Source of the DNA: Streptomyces sp. NBC_00670
GTDB lineage: Bacteria; Actinomycetota; Actinomycetes; Streptomycetales; Streptomycetaceae
Length of the DNA: 64,000 nt
Assembly: GCF_036226765.1 (NCBI RefSeq)
Contig: NZ_CP109017.1
Span: forward strand, 4,217,001-4,281,000
Direction of reading: 5' to 3'
The translations under genes and the position numbers were made by a program. This document shows positions 50,620 through 59,190 of the stretch, piece after piece (positions within the stretch are counted from its first letter, which is position 1; each line of letters starts with the position of its first letter). The notes beneath the pieces are model-generated. The model was not told the origin of the DNA. It worked only from the letters and a program-made list of their open reading frames with translations, and did not search any database.

Positions 50620-53496
50620 TCAGGCGCCCTGCCCCCGCAGGGCCCCGGCCCGGGCCGCATACGCACGGACGTCCGCGTCCGTGTCCGTAACGGCCGTGGC
50701 CAACGCCGCCCGCGCGGCCGCAGCCGCATCGGTCACGTCGGCCGCATCGGCCGCTCCGAGTGAGTCGGGCGCGCCCGGCATCCCCCGCTCCGCATGCCGG
50801 AGCAACCCCAGCACCGCCGCCTTGCGGACGTCCGCGTTGGGGTCGGCCAGCGCCTTGGCCAGCGCGGGGACCGCGACGTCGGGGTCCGCGGCGCCCAGCG
50901 CGGTCGCGGCACCCGCCCGCACCTGCCAGGCCCCGTCGGCCAGCGCGGCGACGGCCCGCCCGGCGTAGGGCGCCGGGCACCCGGTGGCCGCCAGCGCCTC
51001 GAAGGCCGCCCCGCGCACCAGGGCGTCCGGGTCAGCGGTGAGCGGCTCCAGCGCGGCGAGGAGGCCGCCGGCACCGGAGCCGGCAACGGCGTCGGAGCCG
51101 GCCCCCGGGCCGGCGGGCGCGGGCACGCCCGCCGTGCCCAGCGTGGCCAGGGCCTTGGCCACCGCGACCCGGACCTCGCGGGAGGGGTCGGCGGCGGCCC
51201 GGGCCAGGGGTCCGGCCGCGTCCACGGACACCAGGGCGCGGACCGCCTCGATGCGGACGGTGACGTCGGCGTCGTCCAGCGCCCCGGCGTAGATCCCGGC
51301 GTCGCCCAGGCGCAGGGCGCGCAGGACGTCGAGGGCGGCGGCCTTGACGACGGGGTCGGGTCCGGCGAGGGCGTGGACGAGGGGCTCGCGCAGGGCCGGC
51401 TCCGCCGGGAGCGTCTCCACGAGCTCCCGCAGCGAGGCGGCGGCGGTGGCGCGCACTTCGGCGTCGGCGTCGGACAGGGCAGTGGCGAGCGCCGGCCCGG
51501 TGCCGGACGGCACGGTCTCGGTGAGGACGGTGACCGCGACCCGGCGCACCGGGGCGGCCGGGTCGCCGAGGAAGGGCAGCAGCGCGTCGAGGCCGGGCTC
51601 CTCCTCGGCGAGGGCGAGCAGCCCGAGCAGCCGGGGCGAGGCCGACGTCTCGGCGCCCCCGCCCGCGCCGGGCGCACCGGCGGCGCCGGCCGCCGCGTCG
51701 GCCGGACCGCCGGCCGCGACCGGTGCCGCGTCCCGCGCGCCGGCCGTGGCGACCTGCTCGGGGTGGACCTCGCCGAGCAGGCGGGCGGGACCGCCGGTCG
51801 GGGTGAAGCCCTCGACCGGCACCAGGTACGGCTCGACCGGCCGTGCCGTGAAGACCATCGAACCGGAGGGGGACTTGTGCAGATCGAGATGGCGGAGCCA
51901 GGAGTCGTCGTCGCGCGCGGGGAGGTCGACGCGCTCGTGGTAGAGGCCCCAGCGGGACTCCGTACGGGCCAGCGAGGACCGCGCGGCCATCTCCGCGCAG
52001 TCGCGGATGAAGGAGACCTCCGCGCAGCGCATCAGCTCGTGCGGGGTGCGCGCGCCCATCGACGCGATGTCACCGCGCATCCGCTCGAACGCCTCGAGCG
52101 CCAGCGACAGCCGGGCCCCCGACTTCGGCGGCGCCACGTAGTCGTTGACGAAGCGGCGCAGCTTGTACTCGACCTGGGTCTGCGGCGGACCGTCCGGATG
52201 GCGCAGCGGACGGTAGATCAGCTCGTGCGCCTCGCGCACCTGGTCGTCCGGCAACTCGCCCTGGTAAGCCGTGTACTGGGCGGCGTCCGCACCGGCCAGG
52301 TCGCCGAAGACGAACGCGCCGATCATGTAGTTGTGCGGTACGCACGCCATGTCACCGGCGGCGTACAGCCGGGGCACGGTCGTCCGGGCGTGGTCGTCGA
52401 CGCGGACCCCGGAGGCGGAGTGGCCGCTGCACAGGCCGATCTCGGAGATGTGCATCTCGACGTCGTGGGTGCGGTAGTCGTGGCCGCGCCCGGCGTGGAA
52501 GGTGCCGCGGGTGGGGCGCTCGGTGGAGTGCAGGATCGACTCCAGCGCCGCGACCGACTCCTCCGGCAGATGGCTCAGCTTCAGGTACACCGGCCCCCGG
52601 TCGCCGGCCACCTCCGCCGCGAACTCGGACATCATCTGCCCCGACCAGTAGTCGGAGTCGACGAAGCGCTCGCCGTGCCGGTTGACCTGGTAGCCGCCGA
52701 ACGGATTGGCGACGTAGGCGCAGGCGGGGCCGTTGTAGTCCTTGATCAGCGGGTTGATCTGGAAGCACTCGATGCCGGTGAGCTCGGCGCCCGCGTGGTA
52801 CGCCATGGAGTAGCCGTCACCGGCGTTGGTGGGGTTCTCGTAGGTGCCGTAGAGGTAGCCGGAGGCGGGCAGCCCGAGCCGCCCGGCGGCGCCGGTGGCG
52901 AGGATCACCGCGCCCGCGCGGACGGTGACGAACCGTCCGGTGCGGGTGTTGAACCCGGCCGCGCCCACGGCCCGGCCCCCGGCCGTCAGCACGCGCACCG
53001 GCATCACCCGGTTCTCGATGCGGATCCGCTCCCGCATCTCGCGCCGCCGCAACTGCCGGTAGAGGACCTTCTTGACGTCCTTGCCCTCCGGCATCGGCAG
53101 CACGTACGAGCCCGAGCGGTGCACCTGGCGCACCGCGTACTCGCCGTGCTCGTCCTTCTCGAACTTCACCCCGTAGGACTCCAGGCGCCGCACCATGCCG
53201 AAGCCGCGGGTGGCGGTCTGGCGGACGGTGGACTGGTCGACGATGCCGTCGTTGGCGCGGGTGATCTCGGCGACGTAGTCGTCGGGCTCGGCACGGCCGG
53301 GGATGACCGCGTTGTTGACGCCGTCCATGCCCATGGCGAGCGCGCCGGAGTGCCGGACGTGCGCCTTCTCCAGCAGCAGCACGTCGGAGCCGTGTTCGGC
53401 GGCGGTCAGCGCCGCCATCGTGCCGGCCGTGCCGCCGCCGATGACCAGGACGTCGCAGGAGAGCTCTTCGGCGTCGGTGAGGGCGGGGATGTCCAC
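50620..53496 (-). CDS. AprA/FrdA-like flavoprotein fused to HEAT repeats
   Basis: A 958-residue predicted cytoplasmic oxidoreductase. Residues 1-600 are a fumarate reductase/adenylylsulfate reductase-type flavoprotein: FAD fold CDVLVIGGGTAGTMAALTAAE, VRHSGALAMGMDGVNNAV (close to the AprA family pattern RSGA-x-AxG), ILATGAAGRLGLP and YAAGDMACVPHNYMIGAFV. After an Ala/Gly linker (about 600-625) come about nine HEAT-like repeats, each with a D-x4-VR-x2-A-x3-L pattern (for example DPNADVRKAAVLGL). The gene is last in a six-gene unit with an ABC importer, a dicluster ferredoxin and a GntR regulator. The ferredoxin is likely its electron partner, as AprB is for AprA. The substrate is unknown; oxidised sulfur compounds are the leading guess. 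Confidence 0.8.
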   Translation of the reverse strand: MDIPALTDAEELSCDVLVIGGGTAGTMAALTAAEHGSDVLLLEKAHVRHSGALAMGMDGVNNAVIPGRAEPDDYVAEITRANDGIVDQSTVRQTATRGFGMVRRLESYGVKFEKDEHGEYAVRQVHRSGSYVLPMPEGKDVKKVLYRQLRRREMRERIRIENRVMPVRVLTAGGRAVGAAGFNTRTGRFVTVRAGAVILATGAAGRLGLPASGYLYGTYENPTNAGDGYSMAYHAGAELTGIECFQINPLIKDYNGPACAYVANPFGGYQVNRHGERFVDSDYWSGQMMSEFAAEVAGDRGPVYLKLSHLPEESVAALESILHSTERPTRGTFHAGRGHDYRTHDVEMHISEIGLCSGHSASGVRVDDHARTTVPRLYAAGDMACVPHNYMIGAFVFGDLAGADAAQYTAYQGELPDDQVREAHELIYRPLRHPDGPPQTQVEYKLRRFVNDYVAPPKSGARLSLALEAFERMRGDIASMGARTPHELMRCAEVSFIRDCAEMAARSSLARTESRWGLYHERVDLPARDDDSWLRHLDLHKSPSGSMVFTARPVEPYLVPVEGFTPTGGPARLLGEVHPEQVATAGARDAAPVAAGGPADAAAGAAGAPGAGGGAETSASPRLLGLLALAEEEPGLDALLPFLGDPAAPVRRVAVTVLTETVPSGTGPALATALSDADAEVRATAAASLRELVETLPAEPALREPLVHALAGPDPVVKAAALDVLRALRLGDAGIYAGALDDADVTVRIEAVRALVSVDAAGPLARAAADPSREVRVAVAKALATLGTAGVPAPAGPGAGSDAVAGSGAGGLLAALEPLTADPDALVRGAAFEALAATGCPAPYAGRAVAALADGAWQVRAGAATALGAADPDVAVPALAKALADPNADVRKAAVLGLLRHAERGMPGAPDSLGAADAADVTDAAAAARAALATAVTDTDADVRAYAARAGALRGQGA

Positions 53497-53507
53497 GGGG
53501 CTGCCTT

Positions 53508-54368
53508 TCAGTTCTTGAGGGGGGCGGAGGAGCCGGCGGGGGCCGAGGGGGCCGTTGCGGGCTCCCGGCGGTCCCCCAGCGACTCCAGGACCGTGCGCCG
53601 CAGGGCGACGCGGGCCGGGTCGTCGTGGGCGGCCCGGTCGCGGGGGCGCGGGACCTCGCGCACGCCGAGCAGCCGGCCCGCGCCGAGCAGGGCCACGCGG
53701 TCGCCGAGGAACAGCGCCTCGTCCACGTCGTGGGTGACGAAGACGACCGTGGCGCCGGTGCCCCGGAGCACGTCCACCAGCAGGTCCTGCATCCCCGCGC
53801 GAGTCTGGGCGTCCAGCGCGCCGAAGGGTTCGTCCATCAGGACGGCGCGCGGGGCCGCGGCGAGCGCGCGGGCGAGTTGGGCGCGCTGGCGCTGCCCGCC
53901 GGAGACGCGATGCGGCAGCTTCCGCGCCTGCTCGGCGAGGCCGACCCGGCGCAGCCAGGCCTCCGCCTGCGTCCGGCGCTCGGCGCGGGCCAGTCCGGCG
54001 ATGGCCAATGGGAGTTCGACGTTGGCGCGCAGGGTGCGCCAGGGCAGCAGGGCGTCCTCCTGGAAGACCAGGGCACGTTCGGCGGCGGGGGCGGTGAGGG
54101 GCAGGCCGTCCTGCTCCACCGTTCCGTCGAGCGCGGGCAGCAGCCCGGCGAGGGTGCGCAGCAGGGTCGACTTGCCGCAGCCGGACGGGCCGACGACGGT
54201 GAGGATCTCGCCGGGTGCCACGTCGAGGTCGACGCCGGCGAGCGCGGGCGCTCCGGGCCGGCCGAGGGCGGCGCCCCGGAGCGCGAGCCCCGCACCGCGG
54301 GCCGGGGCCGCCGCGACGGCTGCGGGTGCGGTGCCGGGTGCCCGGCAGACGTCAGATGAGCTGGTCAT
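53508..54368 (-). CDS. ABC transporter ATP-binding protein (SsuB/TauB-like)
   Basis: A 286-residue ATPase of the nitrate/sulfonate/taurine importer type. Walker A is VGPSGCGKSTLL, the signature VSGGQRQRAQLARAL, Walker B AVLMDEPFGALD, and the H-loop VFVTHDVDEALFLGDR. The N-terminal 25 residues and the C-terminal 40 are low-complexity. It overlaps the permease gene by 17 bp and ends 11 bp before the flavoprotein gene. Confidence 0.92.
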   Translation of the reverse strand: MTSSSDVCRAPGTAPAAVAAAPARGAGLALRGAALGRPGAPALAGVDLDVAPGEILTVVGPSGCGKSTLLRTLAGLLPALDGTVEQDGLPLTAPAAERALVFQEDALLPWRTLRANVELPLAIAGLARAERRTQAEAWLRRVGLAEQARKLPHRVSGGQRQRAQLARALAAAPRAVLMDEPFGALDAQTRAGMQDLLVDVLRGTGATVVFVTHDVDEALFLGDRVALLGAGRLLGVREVPRPRDRAAHDDPARVALRRTVLESLGDRREPATAPSAPAGSSAPLKN

Positions 54369-55224
54369 GCGGGACCGCCTTCTCGGTGACGGGGTGCGCC
54401 GGTACGGAGGCCGGTGCGGCGCTCCGCGCCCGGGACGTGCGGGGGGCGCGGGCGCCGGGGACGTAGGAGGTGCGCGGCAGCCAACGGGTCAGCCGGCGCC
54501 CCAGCAGCTCCACGGCGGTGGACGTGACCCAGCCGAGGACGCCGATGGTGACCATGCCGACGAACACACCGGGATAGTCGACGACGGTGTAGTCCTGCCA
54601 GGTGCGGTAGCCGACGCCGTACTGGCCGGAGATCATCTCGGCGGAGATCACGCAGATCCAGGACACCCCGATACCGACCGACAGCCCGCCGAAGATGCCC
54701 GGCAGGGCCCCCGGCAGCACCACGGAGCCCAGCACCCGCCACCGGCCGCCGCCCATGGTCCGCACCGCCTCCTCCCAGACCGGGACCAGCGCGCGCACCG
54801 CGTGCCGGGTGGAGACCAGGACCGGGAAGAAGGCGGCGGTGCAGGTGATGAAGACGATGCCCTGCTCGTTGGAGGGGAAGAGGAGGATGGCGACGGGGAC
54901 GAGGGCGATCGCCGGGATCGGCCGGATCACCTCCAGGACCGGGCCGAGCAGGTCCTCGGCCAGCCGCGAGCGCGCCACCAGCACACCGGCCGCGACCCCG
55001 AGCACCGCCGCGAGGACGAAGCCGAGGACGATCCGGGTGAGGCTGTCGGTGAGGTCGGTCCAGTAGTCGGGTCCGGACAGCCGGTCGGCGAAGGCGCGCG
55101 CCACGTCGGTGACGGTCGGGAACTGCGAGAAGCGCAGCCACACGTCGACGTCGTAGGCGGTCAGCGCCTGCCAGAGGCCGAGGGCGGCGGCGATCGAGGC
55201 GATCCGCAGCAGATACCGGGTCAT
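54352..55224 (-). CDS. ABC transporter permease (SsuC/TauC-like)
   Basis: A 290-residue membrane permease with about six helices. The cytoplasmic coupling motif of importers is visible as EEAVRTMGGGRWRVLGSVVLPGALPGIFGG. Like SsuC and TauC it is expected to pair with the ATPase and the binding protein encoded beside it. The ATG overlaps the binding-protein stop by 4 bp. The last 40 residues are polar and probably disordered. Confidence 0.92.
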   Translation of the reverse strand: MTRYLLRIASIAAALGLWQALTAYDVDVWLRFSQFPTVTDVARAFADRLSGPDYWTDLTDSLTRIVLGFVLAAVLGVAAGVLVARSRLAEDLLGPVLEVIRPIPAIALVPVAILLFPSNEQGIVFITCTAAFFPVLVSTRHAVRALVPVWEEAVRTMGGGRWRVLGSVVLPGALPGIFGGLSVGIGVSWICVISAEMISGQYGVGYRTWQDYTVVDYPGVFVGMVTIGVLGWVTSTAVELLGRRLTRWLPRTSYVPGARAPRTSRARSAAPASVPAHPVTEKAVPHDQLI

Positions 55225-56561
55225 GAGGCCAGCTCCTGCGCCGTCGCGTACGAGACGGTACGGGCGCCCGCGTGCGCGGCGGTGTACGCCTTCGCGGTGC
55301 CCTGGGTGACGAACGGCAGCAGCCGGTCGCCGTCGGCCACCCAGACCGCCTTGTCGGCGAACCACAGGGTGCCGGTGGTGGTGTCGGGCACGTAGGCCGC
55401 GCGGAGGTCCTTGCCGTGCCCGGCCGTGTACTTCAGCAGGGCGTTCGGGGAGTCGAAGCTCTTGGTGGCGTCGGCGCCCTTGGGCCAGGCCTCGCTCGCG
55501 GCGGCGGGCGGGCCGGCGGCGAGCCGCTCGGTGTAGGAGGCGCCGAGTGCCTTCCTGACGTAGGAGTCGTCGACGAAGGAGTCCACGTCGATGTCGCCGG
55601 TCAGCTTGGCGGCCTTGAGGATCGAGACGTCCTGCTTCAGCGCGGAGATCAGCCGCGGTTTGACGCTGGGGTCGAAGGTGGCGATGCCGTGGGCGCCGTT
55701 GTAGAGGTAGACGACCTCGGCGGGCAGACCGGTGGCCTTCGCGACCTTCTCGGCGGCGGCCACCGGGTGGTCGTCCAGGTAGTCGGTCGCCTGGGCCTGG
55801 GCCTTGAGGAACGCCTCCAGGACGGCGGGGCGGCGCTCGGCGAAGTCCTTGACGGCGGTGACGCCGTGGAAGGTGGGCAGGTTCAGCTCGGCGCCGTCGT
55901 ACAGGGCCTTGGCCTTGCCCTGGTAGGCGAGCAGTCCGGGCCAGGCGACGAACTGCGAGAGGGCGTCGGCGCTGCCCGAGGAGAGCGCCGAGGCGCCGAC
56001 CGCGGGCTGCTGGTTGAGCTTCTCGACGCCCTTGTCCGGGTCGATCCCGGCGCGTTGCAGGGCCCGTACGAGCGTGCCGTCGGCGGCGGAGCCGATGCTG
56101 GTGGAGACCTTCTTGCCCTGGAGGTCCTTCAGGGAGGCGAGCGTCGAGTCCGGGGCGGTGACGATGGTGTTGAGGCCGCCGCGGAGGTTGTAGCCGGTGA
56201 CGGAGACCAGCCGGGTCGGCTTGTTGAGCTGGGTGCCGCGGGCCGCGTTGATCAGCAGCGGGAAGTCGCCCATCGAGCCGATGTCGATCTTCCCGGCGGT
56301 CATCTGCGCGGTGATCGGGGCACCGGTGGCGTAGTCCTGCCACTGGACCTTGTAGTGCTTGCCGTCGCCGAGGGAGTTCAGCTCCTTCTCGAAGTAGCCG
56401 AGGGAGCGCAGCAGGGTGCCGGCGGTGACGGTGTTGATGGTCTTGGACTGGTAACCGACGGTGACGGTGACCGTGGAGCCGTCCCCGGCCGCCGCGTTGC
56501 CGCCGCAGGCGGTGAGCGGCAGCAGGAGCATGGCGGCCGCGGCGGCTGCCTTGGGTTTCAT
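55221..56561 (-). CDS. ABC transporter substrate-binding lipoprotein (SsuA/NMT1-like)
   Basis: A 446-residue lipoprotein with signal peptide and lipobox LTAC (Cys19). The fold is that of aliphatic sulfonate/nitrate-type binding proteins: VTVGYQSKTINTVTAG, then MTAGKIDIGSMGDFPLLINAARG and DLQGKKVSTSIGSAADGTLVRAL. The ligand cannot be assigned; sulfonate, taurine, nitrate and pyrimidine-type ligands all occur in the family. It is longer than typical SsuA (about 320 residues), with an extra C-terminal region of about 100 residues. Confidence 0.88.
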   Translation of the reverse strand: MKPKAAAAAAMLLLPLTACGGNAAAGDGSTVTVTVGYQSKTINTVTAGTLLRSLGYFEKELNSLGDGKHYKVQWQDYATGAPITAQMTAGKIDIGSMGDFPLLINAARGTQLNKPTRLVSVTGYNLRGGLNTIVTAPDSTLASLKDLQGKKVSTSIGSAADGTLVRALQRAGIDPDKGVEKLNQQPAVGASALSSGSADALSQFVAWPGLLAYQGKAKALYDGAELNLPTFHGVTAVKDFAERRPAVLEAFLKAQAQATDYLDDHPVAAAEKVAKATGLPAEVVYLYNGAHGIATFDPSVKPRLISALKQDVSILKAAKLTGDIDVDSFVDDSYVRKALGASYTERLAAGPPAAASEAWPKGADATKSFDSPNALLKYTAGHGKDLRAAYVPDTTTGTLWFADKAVWVADGDRLLPFVTQGTAKAYTAAHAGARTVSYATAQELAS

Positions 56562-56598
56562 GAGGGTTCGGGCCTCTCGCCGGAGCGGGTCGATGAGT

Positions 56599-56826
56599 TC
56601 AGCGGAGCAGGTAGGGCATGTTGACCGTGACGGCTCCGGTGGGGCACCGGGCCGCGCACGGGCCGCAGTACCAGCACTCGTCGACGTGCATGTACGCCTT
56701 GCCGTTGCTCTCGTCGATGGCGAGGGAGTCCAGCGGGCACATGTCCACGCAGAGCGTGCAGCCGTCGATGCACTTGGACTCGTCGATGGTCACGGGCACG
56801 TCGGCCCGCTGGGGCGCCAAGGCCAT
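56599..56826 (-). CDS. Small 4Fe-4S dicluster ferredoxin
   Basis: A 75-residue ferredoxin with two cluster motifs. The second, CWYCGPCAARCP, is standard. The first, CIDGCTLCVDMCP, has Cys19, Cys23, Cys26 and Cys30, one residue more between the first two Cys than the usual C-x2-C. This small protein probably feeds electrons to or from the AprA-like flavoprotein five genes along, as AprB does. It lies 45 bp after the GntR gene and 37 bp before the binding-protein gene. Confidence 0.9.
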   Translation of the reverse strand: MALAPQRADVPVTIDESKCIDGCTLCVDMCPLDSLAIDESNGKAYMHVDECWYCGPCAARCPTGAVTVNMPYLLR

Positions 56827-56871
56827 GGCTGTCTCCGATGAGGTCGTACGACGGAAGAGGACGGGAGGGAA

Positions 56872-57657
56872 TCAGGGACGTGAGCGGCGCAGTTGGCCGC
56901 CCATGGTGATGCGGTCGCCGCGGAAGCGGATGAACTCCAGGTCGACGGGACGGCCGTCGGCGAGGTGGGTCAGCCGCTCCAGCATCAGGACGGCGGCGCC
57001 GCGCGGTGCCTGGAGCACGGCGGCGGAGTGGGCGTCCGCGTTCACCGCCTCCAGGGTGATGTCGGCGTGGCCGAGCGGCTGCCCGGTCACGGCCTCCAGG
57101 AGCCGGAACACGTCGGTGTGCTCCAGGTCGGCGCCGAGCAGACAGGTGCCGATGTCGAGGGGGACGTAGGTGAGGTCGAGGGAGAGCGGAAGACCGTTCA
57201 GGCGGCGCAGGCGCTCGATGTAGAGGACGTCGGCGCCGGCCGGGAGGCGGAGCCGCTCGGCCACCGGGGCGGGCGCCGGGGCGGGGCCCACGGTGCGGAC
57301 CTCGTTGGTGACGTCGCCGTGTTCGTGCAGGGTTTCCGCGAGGCCCATCAGCCGGTCGAGGCCGTGCGGGTACTTGCGTGCCACGACGACCGTGCCGACG
57401 CCGGGGAGCCGGTCCACCAGGCCCTCGGCGCGCAGCAGGTCCAGGGCCTGGCGGACGGTGTTGCGGGAGGCGGCGTACTCGGTGCCGAGGGCGGCCTCGT
57501 GGGGGAGGGTGCCGGTGGGGAAGCCGCCGGTCAGGATCTGCCGGCGCAGCAGGTCGGCGAGCTGCCGCGCCCGGTCCGCGCGCAGCCGGCGCCGGCGGGC
57601 GGCGACGGTGGTCGCGCCCTGGCCGGCGTGGTCCCGGATGCGGTCGGTGGGTGGCAT
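56872..57657 (-). CDS. GntR-family regulator with UTRA domain (HutC type)
   Basis: A 261-residue regulator. The N-terminal winged helix (LADLLRRQILTGGFPTGTLPHEAALGTEYAASRNTVRQALDLLRAEGLVDRLPGVGT region, residues about 32-90) is GntR-type, and the C-terminal half has the UTRA effector fold (VLYIERLRRLNGLPLSLDLTYVP and VDLEFIRFRGDRI). It is the first gene of the importer/ferredoxin/flavoprotein unit and probably represses it until a ligand binds. Confidence 0.9.
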   Translation of the reverse strand: MPPTDRIRDHAGQGATTVAARRRRLRADRARQLADLLRRQILTGGFPTGTLPHEAALGTEYAASRNTVRQALDLLRAEGLVDRLPGVGTVVVARKYPHGLDRLMGLAETLHEHGDVTNEVRTVGPAPAPAPVAERLRLPAGADVLYIERLRRLNGLPLSLDLTYVPLDIGTCLLGADLEHTDVFRLLEAVTGQPLGHADITLEAVNADAHSAAVLQAPRGAAVLMLERLTHLADGRPVDLEFIRFRGDRITMGGQLRRSRP

Positions 57658-57811
57658 GCGGGGAACCCTACTGAAACAGTGGGGTATGGGGTGTTGCCGG
57701 AGTGTTGCGCCATGTGGGGGAGCGTCAGATCACGGGCTGACCTGGGGTTTCGCGGGGGAAGGGGGCGAGATGCGCCACCAGCGTCCCGCTTCCTGCTCCC
57801 CTCTCCCGCCG

Positions 57812-57856
57812 CGCCCCGCGCTCTACCGCCCCGCGCTCTACCGCCCCGCGCTCTAC
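57812..57856. repeat. Three perfect 15-bp tandem repeats across the fahA stop
   Basis: CGCCCCGCGCTCTAC occurs three times head to tail (57812-57826, 57827-57841, 57842-57856), followed by a degenerate partial copy to 57865. The third unit contains the stop codon of the fumarylacetoacetase gene. The other two lie just after it, each repeating the TAG in the same phase. Confidence 0.9.
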
Positions 57857-59076
57857 CGCTCCGCGGGAACGATCCGCCCCGACACCTCGCCGAGCCCCAC
57901 CCGGGCCCCGTCCGGCCCCGGGGCCCACGCCGTGAGCGTGACCTCGTCGCCGTCCTGGAGGAACGTGCGGTCGCCCCCGGGCAGTTCCAGCGGGTCCCGG
58001 CCGTTCCAGGTCAGTTCGAGCAGTGAGCCCCGCTCGCGCGGCCCCGGTCCGCTGACCGTCCCGGACGCGTACAGGTCGCCCGTCCGCAGCGAGGCCCCGT
58101 TCACCGTCAGGTGGGCGAGTTGCTGCGCGGCCGTCCAGTACATCGTGGCGAACGGCGGTTCGGACACCACGTGGCCGTTGACCGCGACGGACAGCCGCAG
58201 GTCGTAGCCGCCGGGCCCCTCGTCGGAACCGGAGTCGTCCAGGTACGGCAGCAGCGCGTGCGTACGCTCCGGCGGGGCGACCCGCGCCTCCTCCAGGGCG
58301 TCGAGCGGGGTGATCCACGCCGACACCGACGTGGCGAAGGACTTGCCGAGGAACGGGCCGAGCGGCACGTACTCCCACGCCTGGACGTCCCGGGCCGACC
58401 AGTCGTTGAGCAGGCACAGCCCGAACACATGGTCGCGGAAGGCGGACAGCGGCACGGGCCGGCCCAGCTGCGAGGGCGCCCCGACGACGAAGCCGACCTC
58501 CGCCTCGATGTCGAGCCGCACCGAGGGACCGAACGCCGGTTCGGCGTCGGTCGGCGCCTTGCGCTGCCCGGACGGCCGTACCACCTCCGTGCCGGAGACC
58601 ACGACCGTTCCCGAGCGCCCGTGGTAACCGATGGGCAGGTGCTTCCAGTTCGGGGTGAGGGAGTCGGCCGCGTCCGGGCGGAAGATCTGCCCGACGTTCC
58701 GCGCGTGGTGCTCGGAGGAGTAGAAGTCGACGTAGTCCGCGACCTCGAAGGGCAGATGGAGCCGCACCTCGGACAGCGGGTGCAGCAGTCCGGCGACCGC
58801 CTCCTGATGGGAGGGAACGGTGACCCACGCGGTCAGCGCGCGCCGGACGTCGGACCAGGCGGTGCGGCCCGCCGCCAGCAGCGGGTTCAGCGTCGGCCGG
58901 GCGAGCAGCGACGCGTACGGCGAGCCGAGGGCGAGGGCCGCCGCGCCCGCGTCGAGCACGTGGTCGCCGAGCCGGACGCCGACCGTCCGCGCGGTGCCGC
59001 CGGGCGGGGTGAACACGCCGTAGGGGAGGTTGTGCGGGCCGAAGGGAGCGCCCTTGGGAACGTCGAACGGGGGCAT
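57853..59076 (-). CDS. fahA: Fumarylacetoacetase
   Basis: A 407-residue hydrolase that splits fumarylacetoacetate into fumarate and acetoacetate, the last step of tyrosine and phenylalanine catabolism through homogentisate. The N-terminal FAH domain starts PPFDVPKGAPFGPHNLPYGVF. The catalytic region has YVDFYSSEHHARNVGQIFRP with the key His, KHLPIGYHGRSGTVVVSG and the metal-binding DIEAEVGFVVG. The length equals that of bacterial and mammalian enzymes. The ATG at 59076 fits the family; upstream open frame extending through the repeat array is not coding. It diverges from a HAD phosphatase gene. Confidence 0.94.
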   Translation of the reverse strand: MPPFDVPKGAPFGPHNLPYGVFTPPGGTARTVGVRLGDHVLDAGAAALALGSPYASLLARPTLNPLLAAGRTAWSDVRRALTAWVTVPSHQEAVAGLLHPLSEVRLHLPFEVADYVDFYSSEHHARNVGQIFRPDAADSLTPNWKHLPIGYHGRSGTVVVSGTEVVRPSGQRKAPTDAEPAFGPSVRLDIEAEVGFVVGAPSQLGRPVPLSAFRDHVFGLCLLNDWSARDVQAWEYVPLGPFLGKSFATSVSAWITPLDALEEARVAPPERTHALLPYLDDSGSDEGPGGYDLRLSVAVNGHVVSEPPFATMYWTAAQQLAHLTVNGASLRTGDLYASGTVSGPGPRERGSLLELTWNGRDPLELPGGDRTFLQDGDEVTLTAWAPGPDGARVGLGEVSGRIVPAER

Positions 59077-59190
59077 GCGGTGCTGCCTCGCTTTCGTGCG
59101 CGCCGGGCGGGGACACGGCTCCCGCTGGTGGCAGGGGACGCGTTCCCGGTGGTCGCGCCACACGTTACGGCCGAGTCGCCCGCCATGGGG

